From positions 4,363 to 58,955 of the forward strand of contig JAFDZE010000015.1 in assembly GCA_018267155.1 (NCBI GenBank): a DNA stretch of 54,593 bases, written 5' to 3'. Positions 35,991 through 43,721 of this stretch are shown one piece after another. A program made the position numbers and the translations under genes. The notes beneath the pieces were generated by a model that was given only the letters and a program-made list of their open reading frames with translations, made no database searches and was not told the DNA's origin. How positions within the stretch are numbered: position 1 is the first letter of the stretch; every line of letters starts with the position of its first letter. The stretch is from Bacteroidota bacterium. GTDB lineage: Bacteria; Bacteroidota; Bacteroidia; Flavobacteriales_F; PHOS-HE28.

Positions 35991-36530
35991 ATGAGCGCGA
36001 AATTCGTACACCGGATCGGGATCGTGGTATCCTTTGTTGTCCTGTTCGCATGGACGGGTTGCTTGAAGCGGGAGGAATTCCCGGTGGAACCGATACTCAC
36101 CTTCAAGGCGGTGGAGCAGTTCCATGAACTTCAACCCCAGGGCGTGACCCCGGAGCGGTTCCTCAATGTCATAGTGGATTTCACGGACGGCGACGGCGAT
36201 ATCGGGCTGGACCCGGGCGACACACTCGCTCCGTTCGGTTTGGGCGATGCGCATTACATGAACGCACGACACATCTTCGAGCGCTTGGAGAACGGCGTTT
36301 GGACCGGGGTGGCGTCGGAGGACTCGAGCCGGATCAAGCGCATTACACCGAGCGGCCAGGATCCCACGCTCAACGGGGAGATCAAGCGCAAGATCGGACC
36401 CTATCCGGGCGCCCGCCCCGGCCTGCCCGTGATCAATACCGGCGATACCATGCGTGTGAAAATGTGGCTGGAGGACCGGGCGCTCCATCGGAGCAACACC
36501 GTGGTGAGCGGCCCGTTCATACTGCAGTAG
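35991..36530 (+). CDS. Conserved small lipoprotein of unknown function
   Basis: This 179-residue protein has a lipoprotein signal (IVVSFVVLFAWTGC, lipidated Cys20) and a predicted mature beta-rich domain. It contains FTDGDGDIGLDPGDT, a Ca-binding-like Asp/Gly loop seen in a family of Bacteroidota lipoproteins, and ends VVSGPFILQ. The ATG at 35991 is fixed by the perfect -7 box just upstream and by the signal peptide. It is divergent from the acyl ligase gene. I do not recognise a specific function. Confidence 0.75.
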   Translation: MSAKFVHRIGIVVSFVVLFAWTGCLKREEFPVEPILTFKAVEQFHELQPQGVTPERFLNVIVDFTDGDGDIGLDPGDTLAPFGLGDAHYMNARHIFERLENGVWTGVASEDSSRIKRITPSGQDPTLNGEIKRKIGPYPGARPGLPVINTGDTMRVKMWLEDRALHRSNTVVSGPFILQ

Positions 36531-36698
36531 TGGAATTATATGACCGGTTGCCGATGGCTCCGGCGCGATCCATTCTCCGTTCCGCATGACTTGGGGGACG
36601 AGGATCGCATACAGCCCGGGGCATTCCTGTGCCCCGGCCTGTACATGCCGGAGCCGGTTGGTATGGTACAAGTGCTCATGACCGGTCGGTAGCGCACC

Positions 36699-36706
36699 TA
36701 TCTTGG
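36699..36706 (+). promoter_or_regulatory. -7 box TATCTTGG next to the histidine kinase start
   Basis: TATCTTGG (one change from TAnnTTTG) ends 6 nt before the ATG at 36713, the same geometry as at tyrS and at 35991. Confidence 0.45.
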
Positions 36707-36712
36707 CCTACC

Positions 36713-37744
36713 ATGGATCTCCGCACACCGCATCGGATCGCCCTCCTCATCGCCGTGTGCTCGGCGCTCGCCGTGGCTTTGGGCTTCGCCGCTTTTGGCC
36801 GGTTCCACGGCCTTTCGCACGCCTGGTTGCCCTTCGCGATACTCGGGCCGGTCACCGGAGCGGCGACATACGTTATTGCCGTGTTGTTGATCAGGCGCTT
36901 CGTACAGGACCGGGTCGACCTGATCCACCGTACGATCCATGAAGCTCGGACCGGGACATCCTCCACTGTGCAGGACCTGGATCCGTTGGGCCGGGTGAAT
37001 GAGGAGGTGGTCGCCTGGGCTGATTCGAAGCGTACCGAAATTACGGAATTGAAAGAGCGTGAACGCTTCCGGAGGGAGTTCATGGGCAATCTGGCGCACG
37101 AGTTGCGCACACCGATCTTCAGCATTCAGGGCTACATACTCACGCTGCTGGACGGGGGATTGGAGGATGTCCGGGTCAATCGCGACTTCCTGGAACGCGC
37201 GAACAACGGGGTGGAACGGTTGATCCGCATCGTGGAGGACCTGGACATGATCACCGAGTTGGAGAGCGGAGTGATGGCCATGGAACCGGCATGCACGGAC
37301 CTTGAACGCACGGTGGACGAGGCCATCGAATCGCTGGAGATGCTGGCGCGGGAGAAGAAGCTGATCCTGCGCAACGATCTGGATGAGGGCACGCTCGTGC
37401 TGGGGGACCACGACCGGTTGCTGCAGGTGTTCGTGAACCTGTTCAACAATGCCGTGAATTACGGGCATGAGGGAGGGCTGTGCACGGTGCGCTCCTTCGT
37501 CGTGGGTGATCATGTGCGCGTGGAGGTGGCCGACAATGGATCGGGCATCGCTCCGGAGCATCTCACCCGCCTGTTCGAGCGGTTCTACAGGGTGGGCAAA
37601 AGCCGGTCGCGCAATGAGGGTGGCAGCGGATTGGGATTGGCCATCGTCAAGCACATCGTTGAGTCCCATGGTGGCACCATCACGGTTGACAGTACCGAAG
37701 GGAAGGGGACGACGTTCGCCATCACACTTCCGAAGTACAAATAG
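36713..37744 (+). CDS. PhoR-like sensor histidine kinase
   Basis: This 343-residue inner-membrane kinase has two transmembrane segments (about 9-29 and 39-61) with almost no periplasmic loop. A HisKA domain follows with phospho-acceptor His129 in NLAHELRTPIFSIQGY, and a HATPase domain with NLFNNAVNYGHEGG (N box), VADNGSGIAPEH (G1) and GGSGLGLAIVKHIVESHGG (G2). The ATG at 36713 is preceded by a -7 box 6 nt upstream. No response regulator gene is adjacent (the next gene is convergent), so it is an orphan here. The arrangement resembles PhoR-type kinases, but a phosphate role cannot be shown. Confidence 0.92.
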   Translation: MDLRTPHRIALLIAVCSALAVALGFAAFGRFHGLSHAWLPFAILGPVTGAATYVIAVLLIRRFVQDRVDLIHRTIHEARTGTSSTVQDLDPLGRVNEEVVAWADSKRTEITELKERERFRREFMGNLAHELRTPIFSIQGYILTLLDGGLEDVRVNRDFLERANNGVERLIRIVEDLDMITELESGVMAMEPACTDLERTVDEAIESLEMLAREKKLILRNDLDEGTLVLGDHDRLLQVFVNLFNNAVNYGHEGGLCTVRSFVVGDHVRVEVADNGSGIAPEHLTRLFERFYRVGKSRSRNEGGSGLGLAIVKHIVESHGGTITVDSTEGKGTTFAITLPKYK

Positions 37745-37793
37745 TTCCGGCGGTCGGCACGGTGGACCGGTGCGCGGCCGGTCATTGTCCGGG

Positions 37794-40700
37794 TCACCTC
37801 ATCGAAAGCCCGCTCACCGCCCGCTTCTTGGCGAAGGCTTGCAGCACATCGTTGTTGTTGGCCACCACGATCAATGGGTCCTTGGTGGGGCCGGTGCGGA
37901 GAAGCGCGAGGTCTTTCACATTCCCCCAGGCGAACAGGCCGCTGGCGACGATCGGCATCGGTGTGAAGCCGCCCTTGCCGTCGCCGCGAAGCACCAGTCC
38001 TGTGCCCGCATCGTAGCGTGCCGTTTCCACTTCGGCGCCCCAGTTGTTGCCCGCGCATACCAGGTCCAGGCGGCCATCGCCATCCAGGTCCATCGGTATG
38101 ATGGCGTTGATGGGTGCGGTCTGCGCCAGCATGGGCAGGGGCTTCGCGGTGAAATGGCCCTTGCCATCGTTGAGGAACACCGTGGAGAGCATGTCCGTGG
38201 CCATCAGATGGAGCGCCTTCGCCAGCTTCTCCTGCGTGTAGATGCCCGCCAGGTCGCTGTTGGCGAACTCGGCGTAGGTCGGGAACTTGTCAAGGATCAT
38301 CGGGCATTGCTGGCTGCTGCATTCGCGCCCGCGCACGGGGAGCTGGGTCCCATTCTTCTCTTTGGCCAGTACGATATCGCTGCGCCCATTGTCGTCGAAA
38401 TCCGCCCGGTACACATGGAGCGGGTGCTCCTTCGTCGCGTGGAACTTGCTGTTCCATCCAAGGTTCCCTCCGATGATGTCCATGTGACCATCCCCGTTCA
38501 CGTCGGCCGTGGCGCAACTGTACCACCAGCCGTGGGTATCCTCCAATCCGGCGTCCTTGCTGGCATCGATGAAGTGCCCTCCGTCGTTCCTGAACCAGGT
38601 CAGCTTCATCCACTCGCCCGAAACGAGCAGGTCCGCATCCTTGTCCCCATCCAGGTCGGTGAACCGGCAATCGGTGACGAGTCCCGGCCCCATGGCCGCG
38701 GGTGCCAGAGTCTGCGTGGCATCCACGAAACGGCCACGGCCGTCGTTCACCAGCAAGTAACTGCGGGGTGGGGCCGGATAGTGCGCAGGCGTGGTGCGTC
38801 CACCGATGAAGAGGTCCATGTCGCCGTCGCCATCGATGTCGGCCGCGGTCGCGCGCAGCGCACTGGTCATCATGGGCGGCAGGTTGCCACTGGCCTCGGT
38901 GAAAACGGCCTTGCCGTTGTTGAGGTACAACCGCTGGGTGTACACGGGGTCGCGCAGGTCCACCTCGTTGCCGCCCGCGAGTGCGAGCAGGTCCTGGTCG
39001 CCGTCGCCATCGGCATCGAAGAAGAGGCTGCCCGTGATCTCCTGGCCGGCATAACGCTCCCACGGACCGGGTACCGCGCCGAAGGTGCCGTCCGTCCGCT
39101 GCACGAAGAGCTTGGGCGTCTGTCCGTGGCCGCTGCCGGTGAAGAGGTCGTCCAGCCCGTCCCCGTTGGCGTCCCCGGTGGAGAGGGTGGGTCCGAGTTC
39201 ACTCTGCTTGTGCGGGAGCAGACGTTCCAGTTCGAAGTCGTCATACGGGTTCTCGACATGCCTGAAGTTGAGGCCGAGGGCGGCGGCCTGCTCCGTCAGG
39301 AGCGGTCCGTGCCCACTGCGGGGCGAGGGGCCTGAGGCCAGGGCTTCCTCGCGCTTCACGGTCAGGAGCTGGTCCACCTTCACGTTGGTGAGCAGGGTGT
39401 ACGCGCCACCTGGCCATCGCACTTCCAGGGTATCAATATTGGTCGCGGGGCCGAGGCCGAAATGGATCACGGGTTCCACGCAGCTCTGATACCCGCGTGA
39501 TGGATAAAGTTCCTGATATTGTGTGATGCCACCGGCACGCAGGGTCACCTTCGTCCCGAAGGCATCGGTAGCGCCGTTCAAGGCCCTCACGCGGAGCCAG
39601 TGCCGGTCGGCGAAGGCGTTGGTGGCGTTGTTCGTGTAGAGTGAGGCCGTGTCGTTCATGTTGTTGATCACCAGATCGAGATCGCCATCGTTGTCCAGGT
39701 CGGCGTACGCGGCTCCCTGGCTGTTGTGCGGCGTGGTGAAGCCCCATGCCTGCGAGCTGTCGGCGAAGGTGAGCCCGGAGGCTTCCGCGGCATTGTTGCG
39801 GAAGAGGTAGTTGCGCAATTTGGTACTGGGCACCAGTCCGAGGGATCCGTAGTAGCCGGCCCCTGAGCGGATCGTATCGTAGACGCTGCGGGCGTAGTCG
39901 TTGTTGCGCACGTCGTGCAGGAAGCCATTGGTCACGAGCAGGTCCTTCCAACCATCATTGTCCAGGTCGCAGAACAGCGGGGCCCAGCTCCAGTCGGTGC
40001 GGGCCACCCCGGCGAGCTGCCCGATCTCGCTCCAGGTGCCATTGCCGTTGTTGAGCTGGAGGGTGTTCAACATGTACTGGTAGAAAAAGCCACCGTTGAC
40101 CAGGGCCCAGAACTTGTGCTGGTCCATGCTGCCCATGTTGGTCTTGTTGCGCACGTGCTCATCGGCCGTCATGTCCAGCGTGATGATGTCGGGATACCCG
40201 TCGTTGTTGTGGTCGGCCACGTCGCAGCCCATGCCGAAATTGCTGATGTGGCGCAGGCGTTGCTGGCTCTGCTCCGCGAAGGAACCGTCGTGCTGGTTCA
40301 GGTACATCTGGTCCGGTGCGTCGAAATCATTGGCCGTGTACACGTCGGGCCATCCATCCTGGTCCAGGTCGCTCACGCTCTGCCCCAGCGTATAGTCGAA
40401 GTTGCCCATGCGCGCTTCGGCCGTACGGTCGGTGAAATGGCCACCTTCGTTCCGGTAGAAGCGGTCGGTGGGTGCGCGGCCCTCCTGCACCGCGCGCAAT
40501 GCGGTGAAGTTGGTGAGGCCCTTCATGCGGCCCATGGGGTGGTTGATCACGTGCAGGTCGAGGTCACCGTCCAGGTCGGCATCGAAGAAGGCGGCTTGTG
40601 TGCTGTGCGACGTGTCGGCGATCCCGAACTCCTTCGCGCGCTCGGTGAAGGTGCCGTCGCCGTTGTTCACGTACAGCAGGTTGGCGAGCAGTGCGGGATC

Positions 40701-41153
40701 GGTGGTGAAGCCGCTGCGACAGACGTGGATGTCGAGACGCCCGTCCCCGTTCACGTCGGCCATGGTCACGCCGGTCCTCCAGCCTTCCTTCGCCTTGGGT
40801 CCGATGGCCTTTTCGGTGATGTCCTCGAATTTCATCCCACCGGTGTTCCGGTAAAGGCGATCGCTCATCTGGTTCCCCGTGAAGTAGATATCGGCAAGTC
40901 CATCGTTATCGATGTCCCCGACCGCCACACCGGCGCCGTTGTACGCATACACGTACGTGAAGTAGTTCAGGTCGGGGCTTTCCGTGATGGTATTGCTGAA
41001 GGTGATCCCGCTCGTTGCGGCCGGGACCGCACTGAGCAGGGGCCCGTGTGCGCCGTTCTGGCCCTGTGCATGGGGATCGCTCTCAGGGTTCGTGCCGCAG
41101 GAAGTGATGATCAGGCCAGGCAGGAGCAAAGACCAGGGGAAGGTGCGCGTCAT
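37794..41153 (-). CDS. VCBS/FG-GAP repeat and ASPIC/UnbV domain lipoprotein
   Basis: This 1119-residue protein begins with a lipoprotein signal (SLLLPGLIITSC, Cys19). It carries many FG-GAP/VCBS-type Ca-binding motifs such as GDIDNDGLADIYF, ADVNGDGRLDIHV, DADLDGDLDLHV and DLDQDGWPDVYT, consistent with a beta-propeller. An ASPIC/UnbV domain lies at about 520-590 (GTKVTLRAGGITQYQELYPS, RWPGGAYTLLTNV), followed by a second set of propeller motifs. Such proteins are abundant in Bacteroidota and often sit with SusC/SusD pairs, which are absent here. The start is 63 bp after the stop of the nuclease gene on the same strand, so the two may be co-transcribed. Its molecular role is unknown. Confidence 0.88.
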   Translation of the reverse strand: MTRTFPWSLLLPGLIITSCGTNPESDPHAQGQNGAHGPLLSAVPAATSGITFSNTITESPDLNYFTYVYAYNGAGVAVGDIDNDGLADIYFTGNQMSDRLYRNTGGMKFEDITEKAIGPKAKEGWRTGVTMADVNGDGRLDIHVCRSGFTTDPALLANLLYVNNGDGTFTERAKEFGIADTSHSTQAAFFDADLDGDLDLHVINHPMGRMKGLTNFTALRAVQEGRAPTDRFYRNEGGHFTDRTAEARMGNFDYTLGQSVSDLDQDGWPDVYTANDFDAPDQMYLNQHDGSFAEQSQQRLRHISNFGMGCDVADHNNDGYPDIITLDMTADEHVRNKTNMGSMDQHKFWALVNGGFFYQYMLNTLQLNNGNGTWSEIGQLAGVARTDWSWAPLFCDLDNDGWKDLLVTNGFLHDVRNNDYARSVYDTIRSGAGYYGSLGLVPSTKLRNYLFRNNAAEASGLTFADSSQAWGFTTPHNSQGAAYADLDNDGDLDLVINNMNDTASLYTNNATNAFADRHWLRVRALNGATDAFGTKVTLRAGGITQYQELYPSRGYQSCVEPVIHFGLGPATNIDTLEVRWPGGAYTLLTNVKVDQLLTVKREEALASGPSPRSGHGPLLTEQAAALGLNFRHVENPYDDFELERLLPHKQSELGPTLSTGDANGDGLDDLFTGSGHGQTPKLFVQRTDGTFGAVPGPWERYAGQEITGSLFFDADGDGDQDLLALAGGNEVDLRDPVYTQRLYLNNGKAVFTEASGNLPPMMTSALRATAADIDGDGDMDLFIGGRTTPAHYPAPPRSYLLVNDGRGRFVDATQTLAPAAMGPGLVTDCRFTDLDGDKDADLLVSGEWMKLTWFRNDGGHFIDASKDAGLEDTHGWWYSCATADVNGDGHMDIIGGNLGWNSKFHATKEHPLHVYRADFDDNGRSDIVLAKEKNGTQLPVRGRECSSQQCPMILDKFPTYAEFANSDLAGIYTQEKLAKALHLMATDMLSTVFLNDGKGHFTAKPLPMLAQTAPINAIIPMDLDGDGRLDLVCAGNNWGAEVETARYDAGTGLVLRGDGKGGFTPMPIVASGLFAWGNVKDLALLRTGPTKDPLIVVANNNDVLQAFAKKRAVSGLSMR

Positions 41154-41216
41154 GGCATTGAAGTGAAGTGGAGCTCAGGTCCGGAACCGGCTGAACCGGT
41201 TATTGCGAGGCGTGTT

Positions 41217-42455
41217 CTATTTGACGATCTCATCCCACAGCTCGATCTCGTTCTCATTGTTCACGCTGATCCGCGGAATGTCGTTGTACAGGGTGATCTT
41301 CCCCGTGATGCACACCTTCCTGTTCAGCAGGTAGGTCACGGGGTCGTAGTGGAAATTGGGTCCGTTGTAGTCCCAGATGGTGGCGTAGAACTCCTGGTTC
41401 GGGTGGTTCCGGTCCATGTTGAGGTACACGGCGTTGGCCTTCTGCGTGCGGCGGGTGCCCACCACGGTGCCGCAGATCGTGGCCGTCTGCCCGATATGAT
41501 ACTTGGCTTGCGTGGTGTTGAAACGGCCGCCCGGGAGCGGGGCTTTGATGGCGGGCACATCACCGGAGGAGGGATCCCCGCTGTTCGCCCAGGCCCGTGT
41601 GTCGTCCATCCTCTCGATGGCGTTCTCCAGGCTGTCCGCCAACGCGGGAAAAAGATCCAGGCCAGTGAGTTTTTCCACGCTGTCGATGGTGACGGCGTAA
41701 TTCAACAGGTCCTTCTCGGCAGGACCGTTCCGCATCACGAATGCGATACCTTTTTTGTCCGGGCCATCCAGGTCGGCGAATGCCTTGAAGCAGTACGTGG
41801 GGATGGTCACTTTTTGTATGGCGGTCGGGGTGGCCAGCACGGGCGATCCGGGCGTGATCACCGGTCCGGTAACGATGAACACGCGCTCCTGGGCGTAATG
41901 CACATAGCGGCGGCCCCAGTCCTCGAGGTCGGCCCAGGCCTCGCGGTTCATTTCAGCTTTCTGCGGGGCGATGTTGCTGTACAGATAGGTGGCCTCGAGC
42001 GCCTTCCGGCTCCAGCGCATGTCGGCACTCGGCACCATGTGCCCGCGATCATACCCGCTGTTCCAGTATTCTTTAAAAAGATCGGTATGGCCTTTCACCT
42101 CCGGGTCGGGCTTGAAGGTGTCGATGCGCGCGAGGTTGCCCTTCATGATGTCGGGCATCACGATGTGCGCCGTCCACTTGGGCACGTGATGGGTCTCGTC
42201 CCAAACGAGGGAGTGGCCGGGATGCACCGTCACCACGTCACCCGGGGCCAGTGCGGGCAGCCCGGTGGCGGCCAGATCACGTTGCATGATGGCGAGCTTG
42301 GCGTCCTCGATGGGACCGAGCAGGGAATCCTGTTGTGCCTGGAGGGCATCGTATCGGTCGCGGAGTTCCTTCAAACGGGCGTCATCCACGCCCTGTGCCC
42401 GCATGATGCACGGGAGCGCGATGGCGATGAACAGGGCGATCGATAGCTGCTTCAT
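41217..42455 (-). CDS. Secreted DNA/RNA non-specific endonuclease (NUC1 family) with C-terminal OB-like domain
   Basis: This 412-residue exported nuclease has a signal peptide (MKQLSIALFIAIALPCIMRAQ) and a coiled stretch (25-60). The beta-beta-alpha-metal nuclease domain carries the hallmark YDRGHMVPSADM (catalytic His139 in DRGH 136-139) and the metal Asn region SNIAPQKAEMN. It would cleave DNA or RNA outside the cytoplasm. Residues about 320-405 form an extra domain (ICGTVVGTRRTQKANAVYLN, VCITGKITLYNDIPRISVN) with OB-fold character that plain NucA/EndoG proteins lack. The ATG at 42455 has a -7 box 7 nt upstream. The VCBS lipoprotein gene follows on the same strand. Confidence 0.9.
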   Translation of the reverse strand: MKQLSIALFIAIALPCIMRAQGVDDARLKELRDRYDALQAQQDSLLGPIEDAKLAIMQRDLAATGLPALAPGDVVTVHPGHSLVWDETHHVPKWTAHIVMPDIMKGNLARIDTFKPDPEVKGHTDLFKEYWNSGYDRGHMVPSADMRWSRKALEATYLYSNIAPQKAEMNREAWADLEDWGRRYVHYAQERVFIVTGPVITPGSPVLATPTAIQKVTIPTYCFKAFADLDGPDKKGIAFVMRNGPAEKDLLNYAVTIDSVEKLTGLDLFPALADSLENAIERMDDTRAWANSGDPSSGDVPAIKAPLPGGRFNTTQAKYHIGQTATICGTVVGTRRTQKANAVYLNMDRNHPNQEFYATIWDYNGPNFHYDPVTYLLNRKVCITGKITLYNDIPRISVNNENEIELWDEIVK

Positions 42456-42817
42456 GGCCGCGCGAATGTAGTCCTGTTGCTTGTAGAGGGATCAGGAACC
42501 TGTGGTTCGCTGTCGGGGGACCACAACCATACACTTGCGGCCAACTTCAGCCCGATCCGGGGCGGAGGAATCTGTCCATTCCACACGTATTCGGCCCGGA
42601 CAGGAATGATGGGGCCGAGGCATGTGTGGTCCTTGAGCAGATACGAATACTCATCTTCGGAACACTCCTCCTGTTCGCAGAGGAAGGTCCAAATTCATTC
42701 ACATCAACGCAAATGAACGGAGGAACGAAAATATGGTGCCCATAATGCAAGAAGATCACAGTTCGCTCAGCATGGGATCCTTCGGGGCTTACTGGGGTAT
42801 CCGGGCAACGATCCTAC
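42456..42817. other. 362-bp gap with no clear gene, lower GC on its right side
   Basis: The left part holds the nuclease promoter. On the minus strand one frame is open from about 42694 to a TGA that overlaps the nuclease ATG (ATGA), 80 codons with no ATG; its translation (for example PVRAEYVWNGQIPPPRIGLK) could be a decayed 3' end of a gene or chance. From about 42660 onward the A+T content rises, unlike the flanking genes, continuing into the small gene at 42818. I see no transposase or terminal repeats. Confidence 0.4.
42463..42470 (-). promoter_or_regulatory. -7 box TACATTCG next to the nuclease start
   Basis: On the minus strand TACATTCG ends 7 nt before the nuclease ATG at 42455, again the near-leaderless geometry. 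Confidence 0.5.
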
Positions 42818-43141
42818 ATGAAGAGCAATACTGATATTCGATTTTTCAAGAGAATGCTGCTGTGCAATAAATGCGGCAACACATGGTTGACAGCCGAAGT
42901 GCCGGAAAAATTCATTAATGAGCTGGTCGAACTGCGAGATGCTCTGCGCGACATCAAGGCCAATGCTGGATCATATCTGGACGGATCGAAAAAGTCTGAT
43001 GCGAGTTCGACCGAGCTTCGCGAGTCCCATAGCGTGCTGCAAGCGTTGAAGATCCATGGACATCAGGCATGGAACATCCCGTTCAGGAGTGGACGATCAT
43101 ACGCGCACCGAATTCAAGCTATGCGGGCACCTTGGCGATGA
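42818..43141 (+). CDS. Small zinc-ribbon-like protein, probably 5'-truncated
   Basis: This 107-residue frame contains FKRMLLCNKCGNTWLTAEVP near its start. That resembles the second half of an NrdR-type zinc ribbon (RRRxCxxCGxxFxTxE), but the first CxxC expected about 20 residues upstream is absent from the frame and from the adjacent frames. A helical stretch follows (NELVELRDALRDI). Base composition is A+T-richer than the neighbours, which suggests foreign origin. The 3' end overlaps the convergent toxin gene by 23 bp, and the last 30 residues are probably not meaningful. No function can be given; it may be a gene remnant. Confidence 0.45.
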   Translation: MKSNTDIRFFKRMLLCNKCGNTWLTAEVPEKFINELVELRDALRDIKANAGSYLDGSKKSDASSTELRESHSVLQALKIHGHQAWNIPFRSGRSYAHRIQAMRAPWR

Positions 43142-43448
43142 GTGCGTCCAGCTCCTTGGCGCTCAGGTCGGCCTGTTCGCTCTTGTCGTAGATGGTGAGC
43201 AGATGGACCGTGCGGTCACGTACCACCACGTTCGTGATCACACGAGCGCCGCCGCTCTTGCCTTTCCCCTTGCTCACGATCGCTAACCTGATCTTGTAGC
43301 AATCCTTGCCAAGGGCCGTGCCCTGCCTCGGTTCCTCTTCCAAGGATGCACCGAGCGCCGCGAGTTCCCTCTTCAGGGATGGATACTTGCCGATCAGTCT
43401 CCGGGCCTTCCGTTCGAAAACGCTGAGCGGCCTGACCTCATACTTCAT
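43119..43448 (-). CDS. RelE/ParE family toxin of a type II toxin-antitoxin system
   Basis: This 109-residue basic protein matches RelE/ParE-superfamily toxins of Bacteroidota. Visible features are an N-terminal strand-helix (YEVRPLSVFERKARRL) and the core CYKIRLAIVSKGKGKSGGAR, then VHLLTIYDKSEQADLSAKEL. RelE-type members cut ribosome-bound mRNA; whether this one does is not shown. Its ATG lies inside the antitoxin gene (11-bp overlap, 43438-43448), the expected coupling with antitoxin first. The spread of such pairs suggests horizontal gain. Confidence 0.88.
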   Translation of the reverse strand: MKYEVRPLSVFERKARRLIGKYPSLKRELAALGASLEEEPRQGTALGKDCYKIRLAIVSKGKGKSGGARVITNVVVRDRTVHLLTIYDKSEQADLSAKELDALIAKVPA

Positions 43449-43644
43449 CGAGGAACGCCTTCAGCGTACGGGTCTTCTTCTTACCGGCCCGCACGAGCTT
43501 CAATTCCTCCACCGCCTCTTCCAACTCGGCCGCCAGCGACGACCCCTCTTCGGCTCCGGCCTTCACCTTCACATACGGAAGACTCCGCAGGAACTCCACG
43601 AGGAGTCCCGCCTTGCTCTTCTCCACTTCCAGCAAGAGTTTCAT
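43438..43644 (-). CDS. Antitoxin partner of the RelE-like toxin
   Basis: This 68-residue acidic/basic helical protein precedes and overlaps the toxin gene. It starts MKLLLEVEKSKAGLLVEFLR, has a Glu-rich middle (LAAELEEAVEELK) and a basic tail ending KAFLDEV. No MazE, RHH or HTH signature is obvious, so the DNA-binding mode, if any, is unclear. The identification relies on size, order, overlap and the typical Bacteroidota pairing with such toxins. It should bind and neutralise the toxin and perhaps repress the promoter. Confidence 0.8.
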   Translation of the reverse strand: MKLLLEVEKSKAGLLVEFLRSLPYVKVKAGAEEGSSLAAELEEAVEELKLVRAGKKKTRTLKAFLDEV

Positions 43645-43721
43645 GATGACGCAAAGCTAAGCCCTTTCCAGCCCGCACAGGACCACGCATTCCGGCCACC
43701 GTGACGCGCGTTCCTGCGCTT

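Noticed and set aside
39915..42446. Open frame of about 843 codons on the plus strand
   Set aside because: It runs antisense through the VCBS lipoprotein and nuclease genes, both with clear motifs. The translation is Val/His/Gly-rich and shows no domain or signal peptide.
42477..42716. 79-codon plus-strand frame upstream of the zinc-ribbon gene
   Set aside because: It is antisense to the nuclease promoter, has no recognisable motif, and ends in low-complexity Ser/Gln/Arg. I kept the stretch only as an intergenic entry.
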